From: Bacillaceae bacterium
Lineage (GTDB): Bacteria; Bacillota; Bacilli; JACDOE01
Length of the DNA stretch: 64,000 nt
Assembly (NCBI GenBank): GCA_017656255.1
Contig: JACDOE010000002.1
Coordinates: forward strand, 192,033-256,032
Direction of reading: 5' to 3'
Part shown: positions 19,516 to 29,533 of the stretch, in pieces
Position numbering within the stretch: position 1 is the first letter of the stretch
Layout: the number at the start of each line of letters is the position of its first letter
Position numbers and translations under genes: made by a program
The notes under the pieces: model-generated
The model's input: the letters and a program-made list of their open reading frames with translations, nothing else
The model's database searches: none
What the model was told of the DNA's origin: nothing

Positions 19516-20894
19516 ACAAAACGGAAGGACTGGTTGTGGAAATTCACGATGATTATATGGTCGTGATGTGTGATGACGGGATGTTTCGAAATCTGCCTCT
19601 TCCAGACAAAGTGCCGGTTCTGGGTGAGCGGATTCCGGTGGTCATGCCACAAACGACCGGGCAGCAGGAACCCGAACGACCGCCCGGCAAATTTTTACGG
19701 AGAAATTCATGGATAAGTCTTGTTTCTGTGGCAGCCGTTCTTTTCCTTGCACTGGGTTCCATTTTTGCCCTGTTACCGGATAATCAGCCGGCTGCCTATG
19801 CTATGGCGAACGTCGATATTAATCCCAGTTTCAACCTGTTCCTTGATCAGCAGGGGACGGTTACGGACTGGGAAGCGTTAAACCGGGACGGCAATGAACT
19901 ACTGCGGGAGTTGCCGATCAGGGGAAACTCCCTGGAAGACGTGATGCCGCTGATATTGGAAAAGGCTCAGTCTGAGGGATATCTTCGGCAGAATGAAGAA
20001 AATGCATTGATGATGACGGTCGTCATGCTGGACGCGGAGAAAGCGCCTGAGCCTGATTTGAGAGAGAGGTTGAAGCAGGTCGCAACCCGGGTCCAGGAAG
20101 ATATTGAACAATCCTGGGAGCGGCAGGGAATTGAAGGGTTTTTAGAGGTGGAAGTAGCCGATACCACACTTAAAAATAAGGCAGAACAGGCCGGTCTATC
20201 AATGAATAAATTCAAACTGATGGAAGAAGCGAAAAAAGCCGGAGTTAACTTGACGCAGCAAGAGATACAGGGTTCCATCATCGGGATGCTGCGCAATCAA
20301 AAAACGTTACAAAAGCGGTTCAGAAAAATAGAGAAAAAAGAATCCGCCGATCTGCCAGTAAAGCCCGAACAAAAGGAGAAGAACCGGAAGTCTCAACCTG
20401 AAGATACCGGTTCCCCTGCTGAGGCCAAACAGGGAGTCGGCCAGAACAACCGCCCGGACCCGGTAAAACCGGACAGGCCCGACTCCGGTGAAAAAAGAGA
20501 GACGAAAGAGGAGGAAATTGTAACCCCGGGATCACCGGGTCCCAAAAGCAATAAAAAGGGAGCAGATTCTTCATCTGACGTTTCGGGCAAAGGATCCAAT
20601 CCGGACGTATTGTCTGGAAAGCAGAATCCTGGGAATCAAGATAATTTGAAAACAAACAGAGATCAGAAAGAAATTCCGAAGACGAACACCAGTCAGACGG
20701 AAAAAGATACGACTGATGGAGAAGAAGTTTCAGATCCGGTTGAAGACGAACAGAATGAGGCTGAACAAGCCGAAGAGGATGAAGAATTGGAAGATCTTGA
20801 GCAGAATGAAGACGAAACAGACTCGGAGCAAGATCGAGACGTAAATTCGAAAAGTGATCGGGGCGAAAGAAAGAGTACCGGAGGAAAAAAATAA
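19512..20894 (+). CDS. rsgI: Membrane anti-sigma factor RsgI
   Basis: This protein holds SigI inactive at the membrane. Residues 1-50 form the cytoplasmic RsgI N-terminal domain (TEGLVVEIHDDYMVVMCDDG), residues about 66-88 are the single transmembrane helix, and the outside portion begins with AYAMANVDINPSF (96-107). The VDINPS element is where RsgI proteins are reported to cleave themselves between Asn and Pro, the first step of sigma release. From about residue 280 onward the protein is a low-complexity, strongly charged tail rich in Glu, Asp, Lys and Ser, likely to sit in the cell wall; no carbohydrate-binding module is visible. It is coupled to sigI. Confidence 0.92.
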   Translation: MNKTEGLVVEIHDDYMVVMCDDGMFRNLPLPDKVPVLGERIPVVMPQTTGQQEPERPPGKFLRRNSWISLVSVAAVLFLALGSIFALLPDNQPAAYAMANVDINPSFNLFLDQQGTVTDWEALNRDGNELLRELPIRGNSLEDVMPLILEKAQSEGYLRQNEENALMMTVVMLDAEKAPEPDLRERLKQVATRVQEDIEQSWERQGIEGFLEVEVADTTLKNKAEQAGLSMNKFKLMEEAKKAGVNLTQQEIQGSIIGMLRNQKTLQKRFRKIEKKESADLPVKPEQKEKNRKSQPEDTGSPAEAKQGVGQNNRPDPVKPDRPDSGEKRETKEEEIVTPGSPGPKSNKKGADSSSDVSGKGSNPDVLSGKQNPGNQDNLKTNRDQKEIPKTNTSQTEKDTTDGEEVSDPVEDEQNEAEQAEEDEELEDLEQNEDETDSEQDRDVNSKSDRGERKSTGGKK

Positions 20895-20931
20895 AAAAAT
20901 TATCTGCATATGTCGAAAAAAGGATATAGTT

Positions 20932-20960
20932 ACCCCCTGAAAATGTCTGGCTTCCTCGTA
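20932..20960 (+). promoter_or_regulatory. Candidate SigI-dependent promoter
   Basis: ACCCCC (20932-20937, within gttaccccct) is followed after 19 bases by CGTA (20957-20960). SigI promoters of Bacillus and Clostridium thermocellum have ACCCC-type -35 and CGWA -10 elements. It lies between rsgI and the next secreted-protein gene. Confidence 0.5.
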
Positions 20961-21026
20961 AAGATAAGATACAGGAATAGGAAGTCTATCAATCTATTCA
21001 TTAATGAGATCAAGGAGGAAGACATC

Positions 21027-22364
21027 ATGAAAAAAGTTATGATCAGTTTACTCGCTTTAATGCTGGTTTTCGGTACCGGTGCATTTGCCGAGACTGACAG
21101 CAACACTGACACTACTCAAGAAGAATCCCAGGAAACAGAAGATCAGAACACAACGGAAGAAAATGATGAAACAACTGAAGAAGACGCGCCTGATACTGAA
21201 GAAGATGAGGCTGATACTGAAGAAGAATCTGATGAAGATGGAAAAGGAAAAGGCAGAGGGCATGGAAAAGGTAAATCCAAAGGCAACGAAAATGCCAAAA
21301 AAGGACTTGAAAATGCTCTTGAAAATGTAGAGGGAACACCGGCTGAAGAAGTTATCCGCGACATTCTGTCAAGATATGAATCCCCGGAAGATGCAGTGGA
21401 AGATCTTGAAGAATTAGAAGAATTGCTGGATGAAGAAAATGCAGAAGAAGGAACGGATGAAGAAGCAACAGAAGAAGAGACCGTAACGGAAGATGAAACG
21501 GTTGCTGAAGAAACGGAAGAAGAGGCAGAAGTAACGGAAGAAGCTGCTGAGGAAGAAGCAACAGAAGAAGAAGCTGAAGCAACCGAAGAAGATGAAGAAT
21601 CTGCAGAAGAGGGAAAAGGCAAGCAAAACAAGAAAAAGAATAAAGAGCTGGTTCAACTGGCCAAACAACTTTTAAAAGAAGTGGACAACAGTGACAGCCC
21701 TGTGACGAAAAAGGGTAAAGCCTACAAGAAACTGGCCCAATTTTTCGCTGAAAACGAAGAATGGGTAGAAGCCATTCAATCTCAGGAAGCCCTGGTTGAG
21801 ATCGATGGGGAAACCCTGGAACACTATGAATTGCTCGGTAAATTGTATGAAGAAGCCGGACTGAATGAAATATCCACATTTGTAAACGGGAAGAAACAGG
21901 AATTTGATGTTCCCCCGGTGATTAAAGACGGACGTACTCTGGTTCCGTTCCGTGCGATTTCTGAATCTCTGGATGCCGAAGTGGCATGGGATGGCGAAAC
22001 ACAAACCGTGACCCTGGTTCGCGACGGTGTGGAAGTACAGTTGCAGATTGGAAGTAATGTAGCCATCATCAATGGTGAAGAAGTTGAACTGGATGTACCG
22101 GCTACCATCATCAACGGCCGTACGGTTGTGCCGGCAAGATTTATTGCCGAAGCGCTGGATGCCGAAGTAGAATGGGTACCGGATGGACAGATTGTCGTCA
22201 TTCAGGACCCGGACAGTGAAGCAAGCGCTGATGAAGAGTCGGTAGAAGAATCGGAAGAAGAAACAACAGATGAAACGACTGACGATACAACCGACACAAC
22301 CGATGGTGAAACAACCACAACCGACACCGATAACACCGAAGAGAATACCAACACAACTGAATAA
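21027..22364 (+). CDS. Secreted acidic protein with two stalk (copper-amine-oxidase N-like) domains
   Basis: The 445-residue product starts at the ATG at 21027, 6 bases after aaggagga; an upstream in-frame ATG at 20910 lacks a ribosome binding site and would bury the signal peptide. Residues 1-21 are a signal peptide (cleavage after AFA). Next comes an extremely Glu/Asp/Thr-rich region (about 22-205), interrupted by a basic GKGKGRGHGKGKSKG patch. Then follow a short TPR-like helical part and a pair of stalk repeats (about 283-400: VNGKKQEFDVPPVIKDGRTLVP, and a second copy beginning INGEEVELDVPATIINGR). The tail is Thr/Asp-rich. No enzyme domain is present, so a surface or wall-associated role is inferred, probably within the SigI regulon. 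Confidence 0.8.
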   Translation: MKKVMISLLALMLVFGTGAFAETDSNTDTTQEESQETEDQNTTEENDETTEEDAPDTEEDEADTEEESDEDGKGKGRGHGKGKSKGNENAKKGLENALENVEGTPAEEVIRDILSRYESPEDAVEDLEELEELLDEENAEEGTDEEATEEETVTEDETVAEETEEEAEVTEEAAEEEATEEEAEATEEDEESAEEGKGKQNKKKNKELVQLAKQLLKEVDNSDSPVTKKGKAYKKLAQFFAENEEWVEAIQSQEALVEIDGETLEHYELLGKLYEEAGLNEISTFVNGKKQEFDVPPVIKDGRTLVPFRAISESLDAEVAWDGETQTVTLVRDGVEVQLQIGSNVAIINGEEVELDVPATIINGRTVVPARFIAEALDAEVEWVPDGQIVVIQDPDSEASADEESVEESEEETTDETTDDTTDTTDGETTTTDTDNTEENTNTTE

Positions 22365-22677
22365 ATAAATTCCGTTCAATAAAGCAGGTCATTTCATATA
22401 TTTATACGGACAGGGTGAAACAGGAAAGAGTGTGGATCATGAATCAGTGATTCACACTCTTTCTGCTTGTGGCGGAACAGCAAACACCATAACCGAACGA
22501 AACAGGCAGAATGGAAATAGTTATAAATGCAGCAAAGTGGAAATATTGTGATATGATGAAATCAACAGGAAACATGTATCGTTTGAACGTATGTGGAACA
22601 AAAAAGGAGTTCTGGACGTCTATCACTAAATAGATAGAAACAGGTAAAAAAAAGCAGAGTTGAAGAAGGAGGACGCC
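22365..22677. other. Intergenic region before moxR, no gene
   Basis: This stretch holds a hairpin at 22424-22463 and a smaller inverted repeat (TCTATC at 22619-22624, GATAGA at 22633-22638) just before the moxR ribosome binding site. No small gene or clear promoter was recognised. Confidence 0.5.
22424..22463 (+). terminator. Hairpin after the acidic secreted protein
   Basis: gaaagagtgtg (22424-22434) pairs perfectly with cacactctttc (22453-22463). The following bases are only moderately T-rich, so termination may be weak. Confidence 0.6.
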
Positions 22678-23613
22678 GTGAGTATTCAAGCCGCAATTCG
22701 AAATCTGGAAAATGTGATTATGGGCAAATCTGACATGATCCGGTTAACGTTGACTTCCATACTGGCAGGAGGACATATTCTGGTTGAAGATGTACCGGGA
22801 GTCGGAAAAACAATGCTGGTCAGAACCATTTCAAAAGCACTGGGGTGTTCATTTAAACGGATCCAGTTTACTCCCGATCTTCTGCCGTCGGATGTGACCG
22901 GGACCTCTGTATATAACCCGAAGGAACTGAATTTTGAGTTTCGTCCCGGACCGATCATGGGACAAATCGTACTGGCAGATGAAATCAATCGGACATCTCC
23001 GAAAACACAGGCTGCTTTACTGGAAGCGATGGAAGAAAGAGCTGTTACGGTTGACGGCCAGACACATCCGCTTCCCGAGCCTTTTTTTCTGATTGCGACA
23101 CAGAATCCGATCGAATACGAAGGCACATTTCCGTTACCGGAAGCTCAGCTTGACCGGTTTATGATGAAGTTGAGCATGGGCTACCCCACTCTGGAAGAAG
23201 AAACGGAGCTTCTATCCCGTGTTCAGCATCGACATCCCATTGAAGATGTGAAACCGGTCATGCATGCGTCTGAGTTGATCGAGTGGCAGCAAAAGGTTAA
23301 AGACATTCATGTGGATGAAAGCCTGAGAAAATATATTGTTACGATCAGTCACGAAACACGAAATCATCCGGCCGTGGAAATTGGTGTCAGCCCGCGGGGG
23401 TCGATCACCCTGTTCAGAGCCTGTCAGGCTTATGCTCTTATCGAAGGAAGAGATTATGTGATCCCGGATGATGTCAAAAAGCTGGCGGTTCCCGTCCTGG
23501 CCCACCGGATTATTTTACACACGGAAAGCAGGCTGGACGGGATGACAGGAAACCGGGTAATCGAAAGTATTCTTTCCCGGTTGTCGGTCCCCATTCGCCG
23601 TAAAGCGCAATAA
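22678..23613 (+). CDS. yeaC: MoxR family AAA+ ATPase
   Basis: A chaperone-like AAA+ ATPase of the MoxR group. Walker A DVPGVGKT (about residue 39), Walker B VLADEINRTSPKTQAALLEAMEE, and the sensor region ATQNPIEYEGTFPLPEAQLDRF are all intact. The GTG at 22678 follows aaggagg by five bases. It heads a three-gene set with a DUF58 protein and a transglutaminase-like membrane protein, the same order as yeaC-yeaD-yebA upstream of guaA in B. subtilis. Such sets are thought to assemble or modify surface or secreted complexes; the target is unknown. Confidence 0.92.
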   Translation: MSIQAAIRNLENVIMGKSDMIRLTLTSILAGGHILVEDVPGVGKTMLVRTISKALGCSFKRIQFTPDLLPSDVTGTSVYNPKELNFEFRPGPIMGQIVLADEINRTSPKTQAALLEAMEERAVTVDGQTHPLPEPFFLIATQNPIEYEGTFPLPEAQLDRFMMKLSMGYPTLEEETELLSRVQHRHPIEDVKPVMHASELIEWQQKVKDIHVDESLRKYIVTISHETRNHPAVEIGVSPRGSITLFRACQAYALIEGRDYVIPDDVKKLAVPVLAHRIILHTESRLDGMTGNRVIESILSRLSVPIRRKAQ

Positions 23614-23615
23614 CC

Positions 23616-23649
23616 TGTTACAGACATACTCACGGGTATGTTTGTAACA
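23616..23649 (+). repeat. Dispersed palindrome, copy 2
   Basis: TGTTACAGACATAC and GTATGTTTGTAACA form a 14-bp stem with one G-T pair around the loop tcacgg. It lies between moxR and the DUF58 gene and is related to the copy at 14846-14875. Confidence 0.75.
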
Positions 23650-23693
23650 AAACGATTATTTTTTCATTCGGGGGAAGGGGGCCGTATCTGTTC

Positions 23694-24980
23694 ATGAATC
23701 CCAAAGATCATACAAAATGGGCCGGCGTGGTGACGGTTCTGTTTCTGCTGGGCAGCAGTTTCGTCTTTGCTAAATTCCAGGGGGGATTCGTCAGCTGGTT
23801 TATTTTTTATGCCTGCCTGATTTTTTCTTTATATGAAGCCATTGTGCTCTTCAACGGCATGACCGGTTTCAAGGCAGTGCGGATACTCAAAAAGAAACAT
23901 TTTTCTGCCGGTGAGGAGATCGAGGTAGGCCTGGAATTGACAAGACCCTATCCGTTTCCGGTACCGTGGTTGATTATGACAGATGAATACCGGGCCACCT
24001 CTCATCAAGGTTATCACATTCCTTTCGGCCAGAAAAAAACGCTGATTTTTCCCTGGTTCAAAAGACGTTTCCATTTCACCTATACCCTCGGGGGGCTGGA
24101 ACGGGGTGTCTATCAATTCCATCAAGTCATCCTGGAAAGCGGTGATTTGTTCGGGCTGATCCGGATGAAACAGGTTTTACCGATACGGGATGAAATTGTG
24201 GTCTATCCCCGTTATCACCGATTGTCGACATGGGCATCGGCCGGGAGGCAGGGTAACAGTCCGCGTATGGTCAATCACCGCCAGGTCGGGGATGAAACCA
24301 CTGTGGTGGGAGCCAGAGATTATGCCATCGGAGATAAATTAAGCAAAATTCACTGGAAAGCGAGTGCCAAAGGTACGGACTGGAAAACGAAAGAGTTTGA
24401 GGCACACTCCTCTCATGATTTTCTCTTTGTTTTAAATACGAACTATCCCGACTATGAACCGATGTCAGATGCACAGGAGGGACTGGAACTGGCGATCCAG
24501 GCCGCGGCTAGTTTAAGTTACACCGCGTTGCAAAACAAAGGTTCATTCTCGTTAATGATTCCCGGAGAAAAGGGCGGCGGACAAAATGCCGGCCTGAGTC
24601 GGCATACAGGTGATACGTATGCCAGGTTTGTCCACATTTTAAGGAAACTGGCCATGGTCGGATTTCTGAAACACCCCGTATCATTTGATCGTTTTCTCCA
24701 GGAAAATATGTCCGGACTACGGGCCGGGGATACGCTGGTTTGTATTACACCGGTCGTAACTGAAGAATCTGTCCGGATCTTCCGCCGGATTCAGCAGCGG
24801 AATGTGAGTGTGGAAGTCTTTTTCATCTCTTCACCCGGTCGGGATGCCAATCGGCATGTGCCGGCGCAACTGATGAAATACGGGATTCGGACCTATGTCC
24901 TTGATCATCCTGATTTAAACCATTGTCTGGTGCCTGTACAACAGGAGGGAAGGAAGAGGTATCGTGCGACAGGAAAGTAG
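23694..24980 (+). CDS. yeaD: DUF58 domain protein
   Basis: A 428-residue membrane-associated protein. Two N-terminal transmembrane helices (about 10-50) are followed by a beta-rich region and the DUF58 signature segment [31 protein letters not shown] (about 206-236), which begins a vWA-like domain. It is the usual partner of MoxR ATPases. It overlaps the downstream transglutaminase gene by 17 bases, indicating coupled translation. The precise function is not known. Confidence 0.9.
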   Translation: MNPKDHTKWAGVVTVLFLLGSSFVFAKFQGGFVSWFIFYACLIFSLYEAIVLFNGMTGFKAVRILKKKHFSAGEEIEVGLELTRPYPFPVPWLIMTDEYRATSHQGYHIPFGQKKTLIFPWFKRRFHFTYTLGGLERGVYQFHQVILESGDLFGLIRMKQVLPIRDEIVVYPRYHRLSTWASAGRQGNSPRMVNHRQVGDETTVVGARDYAIGDKLSKIHWKASAKGTDWKTKEFEAHSSHDFLFVLNTNYPDYEPMSDAQEGLELAIQAAASLSYTALQNKGSFSLMIPGEKGGGQNAGLSRHTGDTYARFVHILRKLAMVGFLKHPVSFDRFLQENMSGLRAGDTLVCITPVVTEESVRIFRRIQQRNVSVEVFFISSPGRDANRHVPAQLMKYGIRTYVLDHPDLNHCLVPVQQEGRKRYRATGK

Positions 24981-27168
24981 TTCATTTATCAACCGGAGAT
25001 TCGACCTGATTCAAAAATGGACGATCGTTGTGATCATGCTGTTGATGGTCTACCAGTGGCTGAAACCTCTTCAAGCCATTTCAGACACCGGAAATATCAC
25101 TTATTTCATCGGTTCATTTGTGGCCTTTGTCTTGATCGATCTGACGCTGTCCCAGTACAAGATTCCGGCGATCCTGCTCAGGATTGTGATCATCGGCTTT
25201 GTGGTACACAACATTTTTATCGATATCCCGATTATTTACTTCACCTGGCTGTCGGTGGCCTGGGAGCAGATCAGCGGGGATTTTCACTTGCTTTTTACGC
25301 CGAAGATGCTGGAAATGAGCCCCCTGTCTCGCACATTCTACTTCATGATCTTCCTGTCCTTTGCCGAGTCGATCCTGTTCTACTGGCTGGTCCATCGAAA
25401 AACAGGGCTGTGGTTTATTGTCCTGACTGTCGGCTATCTGGCTACTCTTGATACCTTTACGCCTTATGATGCCGGTCGGGCCATCATCATCACACTGATT
25501 GCCGGATTCATCCTGCTGGCGGTCCTTCACTTGACGAAAATGGTGGAGATGTTTGAGGTCAGCCAGAAACAGGGACGTTGGATGTTAAATTGGCTGCTGT
25601 CAGCATTTCTAGTGATCGCACTGATGATGGGGGTAGCCTTTGCCGCCCCCAAGTCGCCGCCCAGCTGGCCGGACCCGGTGGCCTGGATTCAGGGTGGAAC
25701 GGATTATCAGGAAGGCGTGATTGGTGAAGGTGGCGGAACGAGGAAAATCGGTTATGATGACGATGATCAATACCTGGGAGGCCCGTTTGTCCAGGATGAT
25801 ACTGTGGTATTCAAGGCACTGGTGAAGAATAAACATTACTGGCGCGGAGAATCAAAAGATATCTATACCGGGCACGGGTGGGAGAAAAGTCAGGTGGAAA
25901 ACCAACTGGCTCTCTCCTCACAAAACGGAGGGATCACTGTTCCCGGTGACCTGTTTAACAATCTAAAAACAGAACAGGTGACCGATCAGGTCATGTATGC
26001 AAGCCGGCGATTCCAGATGCTGTTTTACGGAGGCGAACCAAAAGGAGTCAGCGAGGTGGATCCCTCAGCTCGGCAATTAATCTATGATCCGCTGACAGGG
26101 AAACTGCTTCATCCTACTTTTGTCAATCAGTATCAGGTTCAATCGGAGTTACCTGTACTGGTTCCCGATGAGTTTGAAAAAGCGAGACCGGACTATCCGC
26201 CGGAAATCACAGAAAGATACCTGCAACTTCCGGAAAGTCTGCCGCAGCGGGTCATTGACCTCGCACAGGAAATAACGGCTGATCTTGATAGTCCCTATCG
26301 AAAAGCGAAAGAAATTGAACAATACTTGCAGTATGGAGCCTTTCGCTATGAGACGGAATTTGTCCCGGTTCCTGAGCCGGATCAGGATTTTGTGGATCAA
26401 TTCCTGTTTGAAACCCGTGCCGGTTACTGTGACCATTTTTCTTCTGCGATGGTGGTGCTGTCAAGAGCGGCAGGGGTACCGGCAAGGTGGGTGAAAGGAT
26501 TTACTGCCGGAGAATTGACCGGGATTGATAATGCAACCGACATGCAGGCATATGAGATTAAAAACCTGAATGCCCACTCCTGGGTGGAAGTGTACATCGC
26601 GGGATACGGATGGATTCCGTTTGAGCCGACCAAAGGGTTCATTCAACCGGTGGAGATCGAATATAACTTTGACAATCTGGATAATGAAACTCCGGATGAA
26701 GATCAGCAGGAGGAAACCACAGGACAGCAGAGCGGCGGTATCTTCTGGTTAAACTGGGTGCGGGACGGATTGGCCGCCATACTCAAACAGACTTTTAATT
26801 TTTTGAAGAATATCATCGTGATCCTGGCTGCCATCATGATTGTCGTAGTCTGGTGGAAACGGAAAAAGGTACATTTGTGGCTGATTGAAAAGTGGTACCT
26901 GCGATCACCCGAACAATTCCGCGTTGAGCCGGGATTTCATGCGCTAGTCAACTGGCTTCACTATCATATGAAACGAAGGCAGCAACATGAGACATTACGC
27001 GAATATATCACCGGCCTCCGGGGCGTGGATGGGAAAACGAAAGAAGAGATTGAAAAACTGATCCGTCTGTATGAGGAAGAGCGTTATGGCAAAGGTGTCC
27101 CCGGTCAAAACCGGGAGGTTTATGACCTGTTGCAGGGGATGATCCAGCGGTTAAGACAGCAGGTTTGA
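24964..27168 (+). CDS. yebA: Transglutaminase-like membrane protein (TgpA type)
   Basis: The 734 residues include about six N-terminal membrane helices (15-230), an extracytoplasmic transglutaminase-like domain and a further membrane helix (about 615-635) before a cytoplasmic tail. The catalytic set is visible: Cys489 in [17 protein letters not shown], His538 in NAHSWVEVY, and the acidic third position in PFEPTKG. The C-terminal cytoplasmic part is a DUF4129-like helical region. The GTG start overlaps the DUF58 gene. It may crosslink or cleave wall or surface proteins; the substrate is unknown. It converges on the SOD gene with 4 bases between stops. Confidence 0.88.
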   Translation: MRQESSSFINRRFDLIQKWTIVVIMLLMVYQWLKPLQAISDTGNITYFIGSFVAFVLIDLTLSQYKIPAILLRIVIIGFVVHNIFIDIPIIYFTWLSVAWEQISGDFHLLFTPKMLEMSPLSRTFYFMIFLSFAESILFYWLVHRKTGLWFIVLTVGYLATLDTFTPYDAGRAIIITLIAGFILLAVLHLTKMVEMFEVSQKQGRWMLNWLLSAFLVIALMMGVAFAAPKSPPSWPDPVAWIQGGTDYQEGVIGEGGGTRKIGYDDDDQYLGGPFVQDDTVVFKALVKNKHYWRGESKDIYTGHGWEKSQVENQLALSSQNGGITVPGDLFNNLKTEQVTDQVMYASRRFQMLFYGGEPKGVSEVDPSARQLIYDPLTGKLLHPTFVNQYQVQSELPVLVPDEFEKARPDYPPEITERYLQLPESLPQRVIDLAQEITADLDSPYRKAKEIEQYLQYGAFRYETEFVPVPEPDQDFVDQFLFETRAGYCDHFSSAMVVLSRAAGVPARWVKGFTAGELTGIDNATDMQAYEIKNLNAHSWVEVYIAGYGWIPFEPTKGFIQPVEIEYNFDNLDNETPDEDQQEETTGQQSGGIFWLNWVRDGLAAILKQTFNFLKNIIVILAAIMIVVVWWKRKKVHLWLIEKWYLRSPEQFRVEPGFHALVNWLHYHMKRRQQHETLREYITGLRGVDGKTKEEIEKLIRLYEEERYGKGVPGQNREVYDLLQGMIQRLRQQV

Positions 27169-27172
27169 CGGT

Positions 27173-27712
27173 TCATGCTTTCATAATGACACCGCAACCG
27201 ATCCGCTTTCCTGCATCTCCTGCCGGCTGGGTACGGTAATCATCGGGATTTAAATGAATAATCACCGATTTTCCGATCACATCCTCCGGTTTAAACCGGT
27301 TGGTAAAAAAGGTCATGAACGCTTTTCCGTTGTTGGAAAACAGGACGGGGAAATCACCGGCGTGGTTGCCGTGCGGCTGATTGTCAGGATTCCAGTGGCC
27401 GCCGGCTGACAGAAACGGATTTTTTGCATCTTCCACGTCACATTTTCCATATTCATGAATGTGAAAACCGTGGGGGCCGATGGGCGCTTTCCCGTTTTGT
27501 GCCGGCTGGTAAGGGGGAAGCCCTTCTACTTCCACCGTTACCTGAGTTCCACCCGGAACCGCCTTGAAGACAACCGTTCCCGATAAGTCAGGTGCCAGCG
27601 GACTGCCCTGAATTTTTGCCAGGGCTGTCCGTTTTTGTTTCGGAAACAACCGTTTAATGCGGTTCGGCTTGAAGAGCCCCTTTTGGTGCGGGGAACGTTT
27701 CCACAAAGCCAA
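27173..27712 (-). CDS. sodC: Cu/Zn superoxide dismutase family protein
   Basis: It would dismutate superoxide to oxygen and peroxide. All metal ligands are present: HIH in GPHGFHIHEYGKC, GGHWNP, HGNHAGDFP with the zinc Asp, and the last His in VIIHLNPDDY. The active-site Arg is in GKRIGCGVIM and both disulphide cysteines are there. Oddly, the N-terminus is about 30 basic residues with no signal peptide or lipobox, while the family is normally exported. I placed the start at the TTG at 27712, six bases after gaggtg; a GTG at 27721 is possible but lies within that site. A PerR-like box lies just upstream. Confidence 0.88.
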   Translation of the reverse strand: MALWKRSPHQKGLFKPNRIKRLFPKQKRTALAKIQGSPLAPDLSGTVVFKAVPGGTQVTVEVEGLPPYQPAQNGKAPIGPHGFHIHEYGKCDVEDAKNPFLSAGGHWNPDNQPHGNHAGDFPVLFSNNGKAFMTFFTNRFKPEDVIGKSVIIHLNPDDYRTQPAGDAGKRIGCGVIMKA

Positions 27713-27727
27713 TTTAATCACCTCGGG

Positions 27728-27742
27728 TTATCATATTAATAA
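27728..27742 (-). promoter_or_regulatory. Candidate PerR/Fur-family box upstream of sod
   Basis: TTATCATATTAATAA matches 12 of 14 positions of the PerR box TTATAATnATTATAA, and fits Fur or Zur boxes less well. A possible -10 CATAAT (27751-27746, minus strand) lies directly upstream of it. Confidence 0.4.
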
Positions 27743-27876
27743 CACATTATGTAGGGAATCATAGAATCAGAACACAGGGAAGATAACGGCAATGTCAAAA
27801 GATTTCGCACGGTTTATCCGACTGAAGTGATGAGAGTTACCAGTTTAGTTAGTTCAGACCATCGGTTCGAGCATTC

Positions 27877-27945
27877 TTGACATTTTACCTTTCTCTGATA
27901 GAATAATGTCATCAAATTGCCTGCAAGCCGGATGGATTCCGGCTT
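27877..27945 (+). promoter_or_regulatory. guaA promoter and leader hairpin
   Basis: The -35 TTGACA (27877-27882) and -10 TAGAAT (27899-27904) have a 16-bp spacer. The leader contains a perfect hairpin, AAGCCGGA (27925-27932) with TCCGGCTT (27938-27945), without a strong T run. No riboswitch class is recognised in it. Confidence 0.75.
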
Positions 27946-27987
27946 TCCTCATGTTTTCCTACATTTACAGAAAGGGGAAAAAGAACG

Positions 27988-29526
27988 GTGAATAACGAAC
28001 GGGAACTGATCATTGTACTTGATTTCGGCGGACAGTATAATCAATTGATCGCGAGAAGAATTCGGGATCTGGGCGTCTACAGCGAACTTCTCCCTTATCA
28101 TACACCGGTGGAAAAGATTAAGGAGAAAAACCCGAAGGGGATCGTCTTTTCCGGCGGACCGAACAGTGTTTACGGAGAAGATGCGCCCCGGGTCGACCCG
28201 GCGATTTATGAACTGGGCGTGCCGATTCTGGGAATCTGTTACGGCATGCAGATGATGACCCACCAGTTGAAGGGAAAAGTGCAAAGGGCGGACATTCGGG
28301 AATATGGAAAGTCAATCATTCGGATTATGACCGACAGCCCGTTTTTTAAAGGGATGGATCCGGAAGAAACCGTCTGGATGAGCCACAGTGACAAGGTCCT
28401 GGAGCCCCCGGAAGGGTTCCGTGTCGATGTCAGCAACGAAGCCTGTCCGGTGGCGGCGATCAGCCATCCGGAAAAACATTTTTACGGGGTTCAGTTTCAC
28501 CCGGAAGTGCGTCATACCGAAAAAGGAAACGAGATGCTAAAGAACTTCCTGTTTGATATTTGTGGCTGTAAGGGTAACTGGACGATGGAATCCTTTGTGG
28601 ACAGCACCGTTCGGGAAATTCGTGAACAGGTGGGCGATAAAAAGGTATTGTGCGCCCTGAGCGGCGGTGTGGATTCATCTGTCGTGGCTGTTCTGGTTCA
28701 CAAAGCAATCGGAGATCAGTTAACCTGTATGTTTGTCGACCACGGCCTTTTGCGAAAAGGGGAAGCGGAAAGCGTCATGAAGACGTTTGCCGACAAGTTC
28801 CAGATGAACGTAATCAAGATCGACGCCAGAGATCGTTTTATGGACAAGCTGAAAGGCGTTTCCGATCCGGAACAGAAACGCAAAATCATCGGAAACGAGT
28901 TTATCCGTGTATTTGAAGAGGAAGCGGGCAAACTGGAAAATATGGACTATCTCGCCCAGGGAACGCTGTACACGGACATTATTGAAAGTGGAACGGATAC
29001 GGCCCAGACCATCAAGTCCCACCATAACGTTGGCGGGCTGCCGGAAGATATGAAAATGGATCTGATCGAACCGCTCAACAAACTGTTTAAGGATGAGGTC
29101 CGTAAAGTGGGCGAAGAAATGGGGCTTCCGGAAGAGATTGTCTGGCGGCAGCCTTTCCCCGGCCCCGGCCTGGGTATTCGGGTAATCGGTGAAATTACCG
29201 AAGAAAAACTGGAAATCGTTCGGGAATCGGATGCCATTTTACGCGAAGAAATTAAAAAAGCGGGTCTGGACCGCGAAATCTGGCAATACTTCACCGCCCT
29301 CCCTGATATGCGCAGTGTCGGTGTGATGGGGGATGCGCGGACCTATTCCTATACCGTCGGCATTCGTGCCGTAACTTCCATTGACGGGATGACGGCTGAC
29401 TGGGCTCGCATTCCGTATGACGTACTGGAACGGATCTCCACCCGCATCGTCAATGAAGTGGATAATGTCAACCGGGTGGTCTATGACATCACATCCAAAC
29501 CGCCGGCAACGATTGAGTGGGAGTAA
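27988..29526 (+). CDS. guaA: GMP synthase (glutamine-hydrolysing)
   Basis: It converts XMP to GMP using glutamine and ATP. The N-terminal class I amidotransferase domain has nucleophile Cys in GICYGMQ and His in [10 protein letters not shown]. The central ATP-pyrophosphatase domain has the PP-loop ALSGGVDSS (about residue 227), and the C-terminal dimerisation domain ends in KPPATIEWE. The 512-residue length is standard. The GTG start follows gaaagggg. It lies between the yebA and pbuG homologues exactly as in B. subtilis, with its own SigA promoter. I see no PurR boxes here, consistent with its role downstream of IMP. Confidence 0.97.
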   Translation: MNNERELIIVLDFGGQYNQLIARRIRDLGVYSELLPYHTPVEKIKEKNPKGIVFSGGPNSVYGEDAPRVDPAIYELGVPILGICYGMQMMTHQLKGKVQRADIREYGKSIIRIMTDSPFFKGMDPEETVWMSHSDKVLEPPEGFRVDVSNEACPVAAISHPEKHFYGVQFHPEVRHTEKGNEMLKNFLFDICGCKGNWTMESFVDSTVREIREQVGDKKVLCALSGGVDSSVVAVLVHKAIGDQLTCMFVDHGLLRKGEAESVMKTFADKFQMNVIKIDARDRFMDKLKGVSDPEQKRKIIGNEFIRVFEEEAGKLENMDYLAQGTLYTDIIESGTDTAQTIKSHHNVGGLPEDMKMDLIEPLNKLFKDEVRKVGEEMGLPEEIVWRQPFPGPGLGIRVIGEITEEKLEIVRESDAILREEIKKAGLDREIWQYFTALPDMRSVGVMGDARTYSYTVGIRAVTSIDGMTADWARIPYDVLERISTRIVNEVDNVNRVVYDITSKPPATIEWE

Positions 29527-29533
29527 TATCAAA

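Noticed and set aside
21180-21610. CRISPR-like or tandem repeat structure in the gaagaa-rich stretch
   Set aside because: The repetition follows Glu/Asp codons in a real reading frame; there are no regular spacers. No CRISPR array occurs anywhere in the window.
21143-21879. Ser- or Leu-rich minus-strand frames opposite the acidic protein gene
   Set aside because: They are the complement of the Glu-rich gaa/gag repeats, not real low-complexity proteins.
27835-27870. PurR box at guaA (cggttcga)
   Set aside because: Only one core is present, its flanks are not A/T-rich, and no partner lies at the 31-base spacing seen at pbuG and purE.
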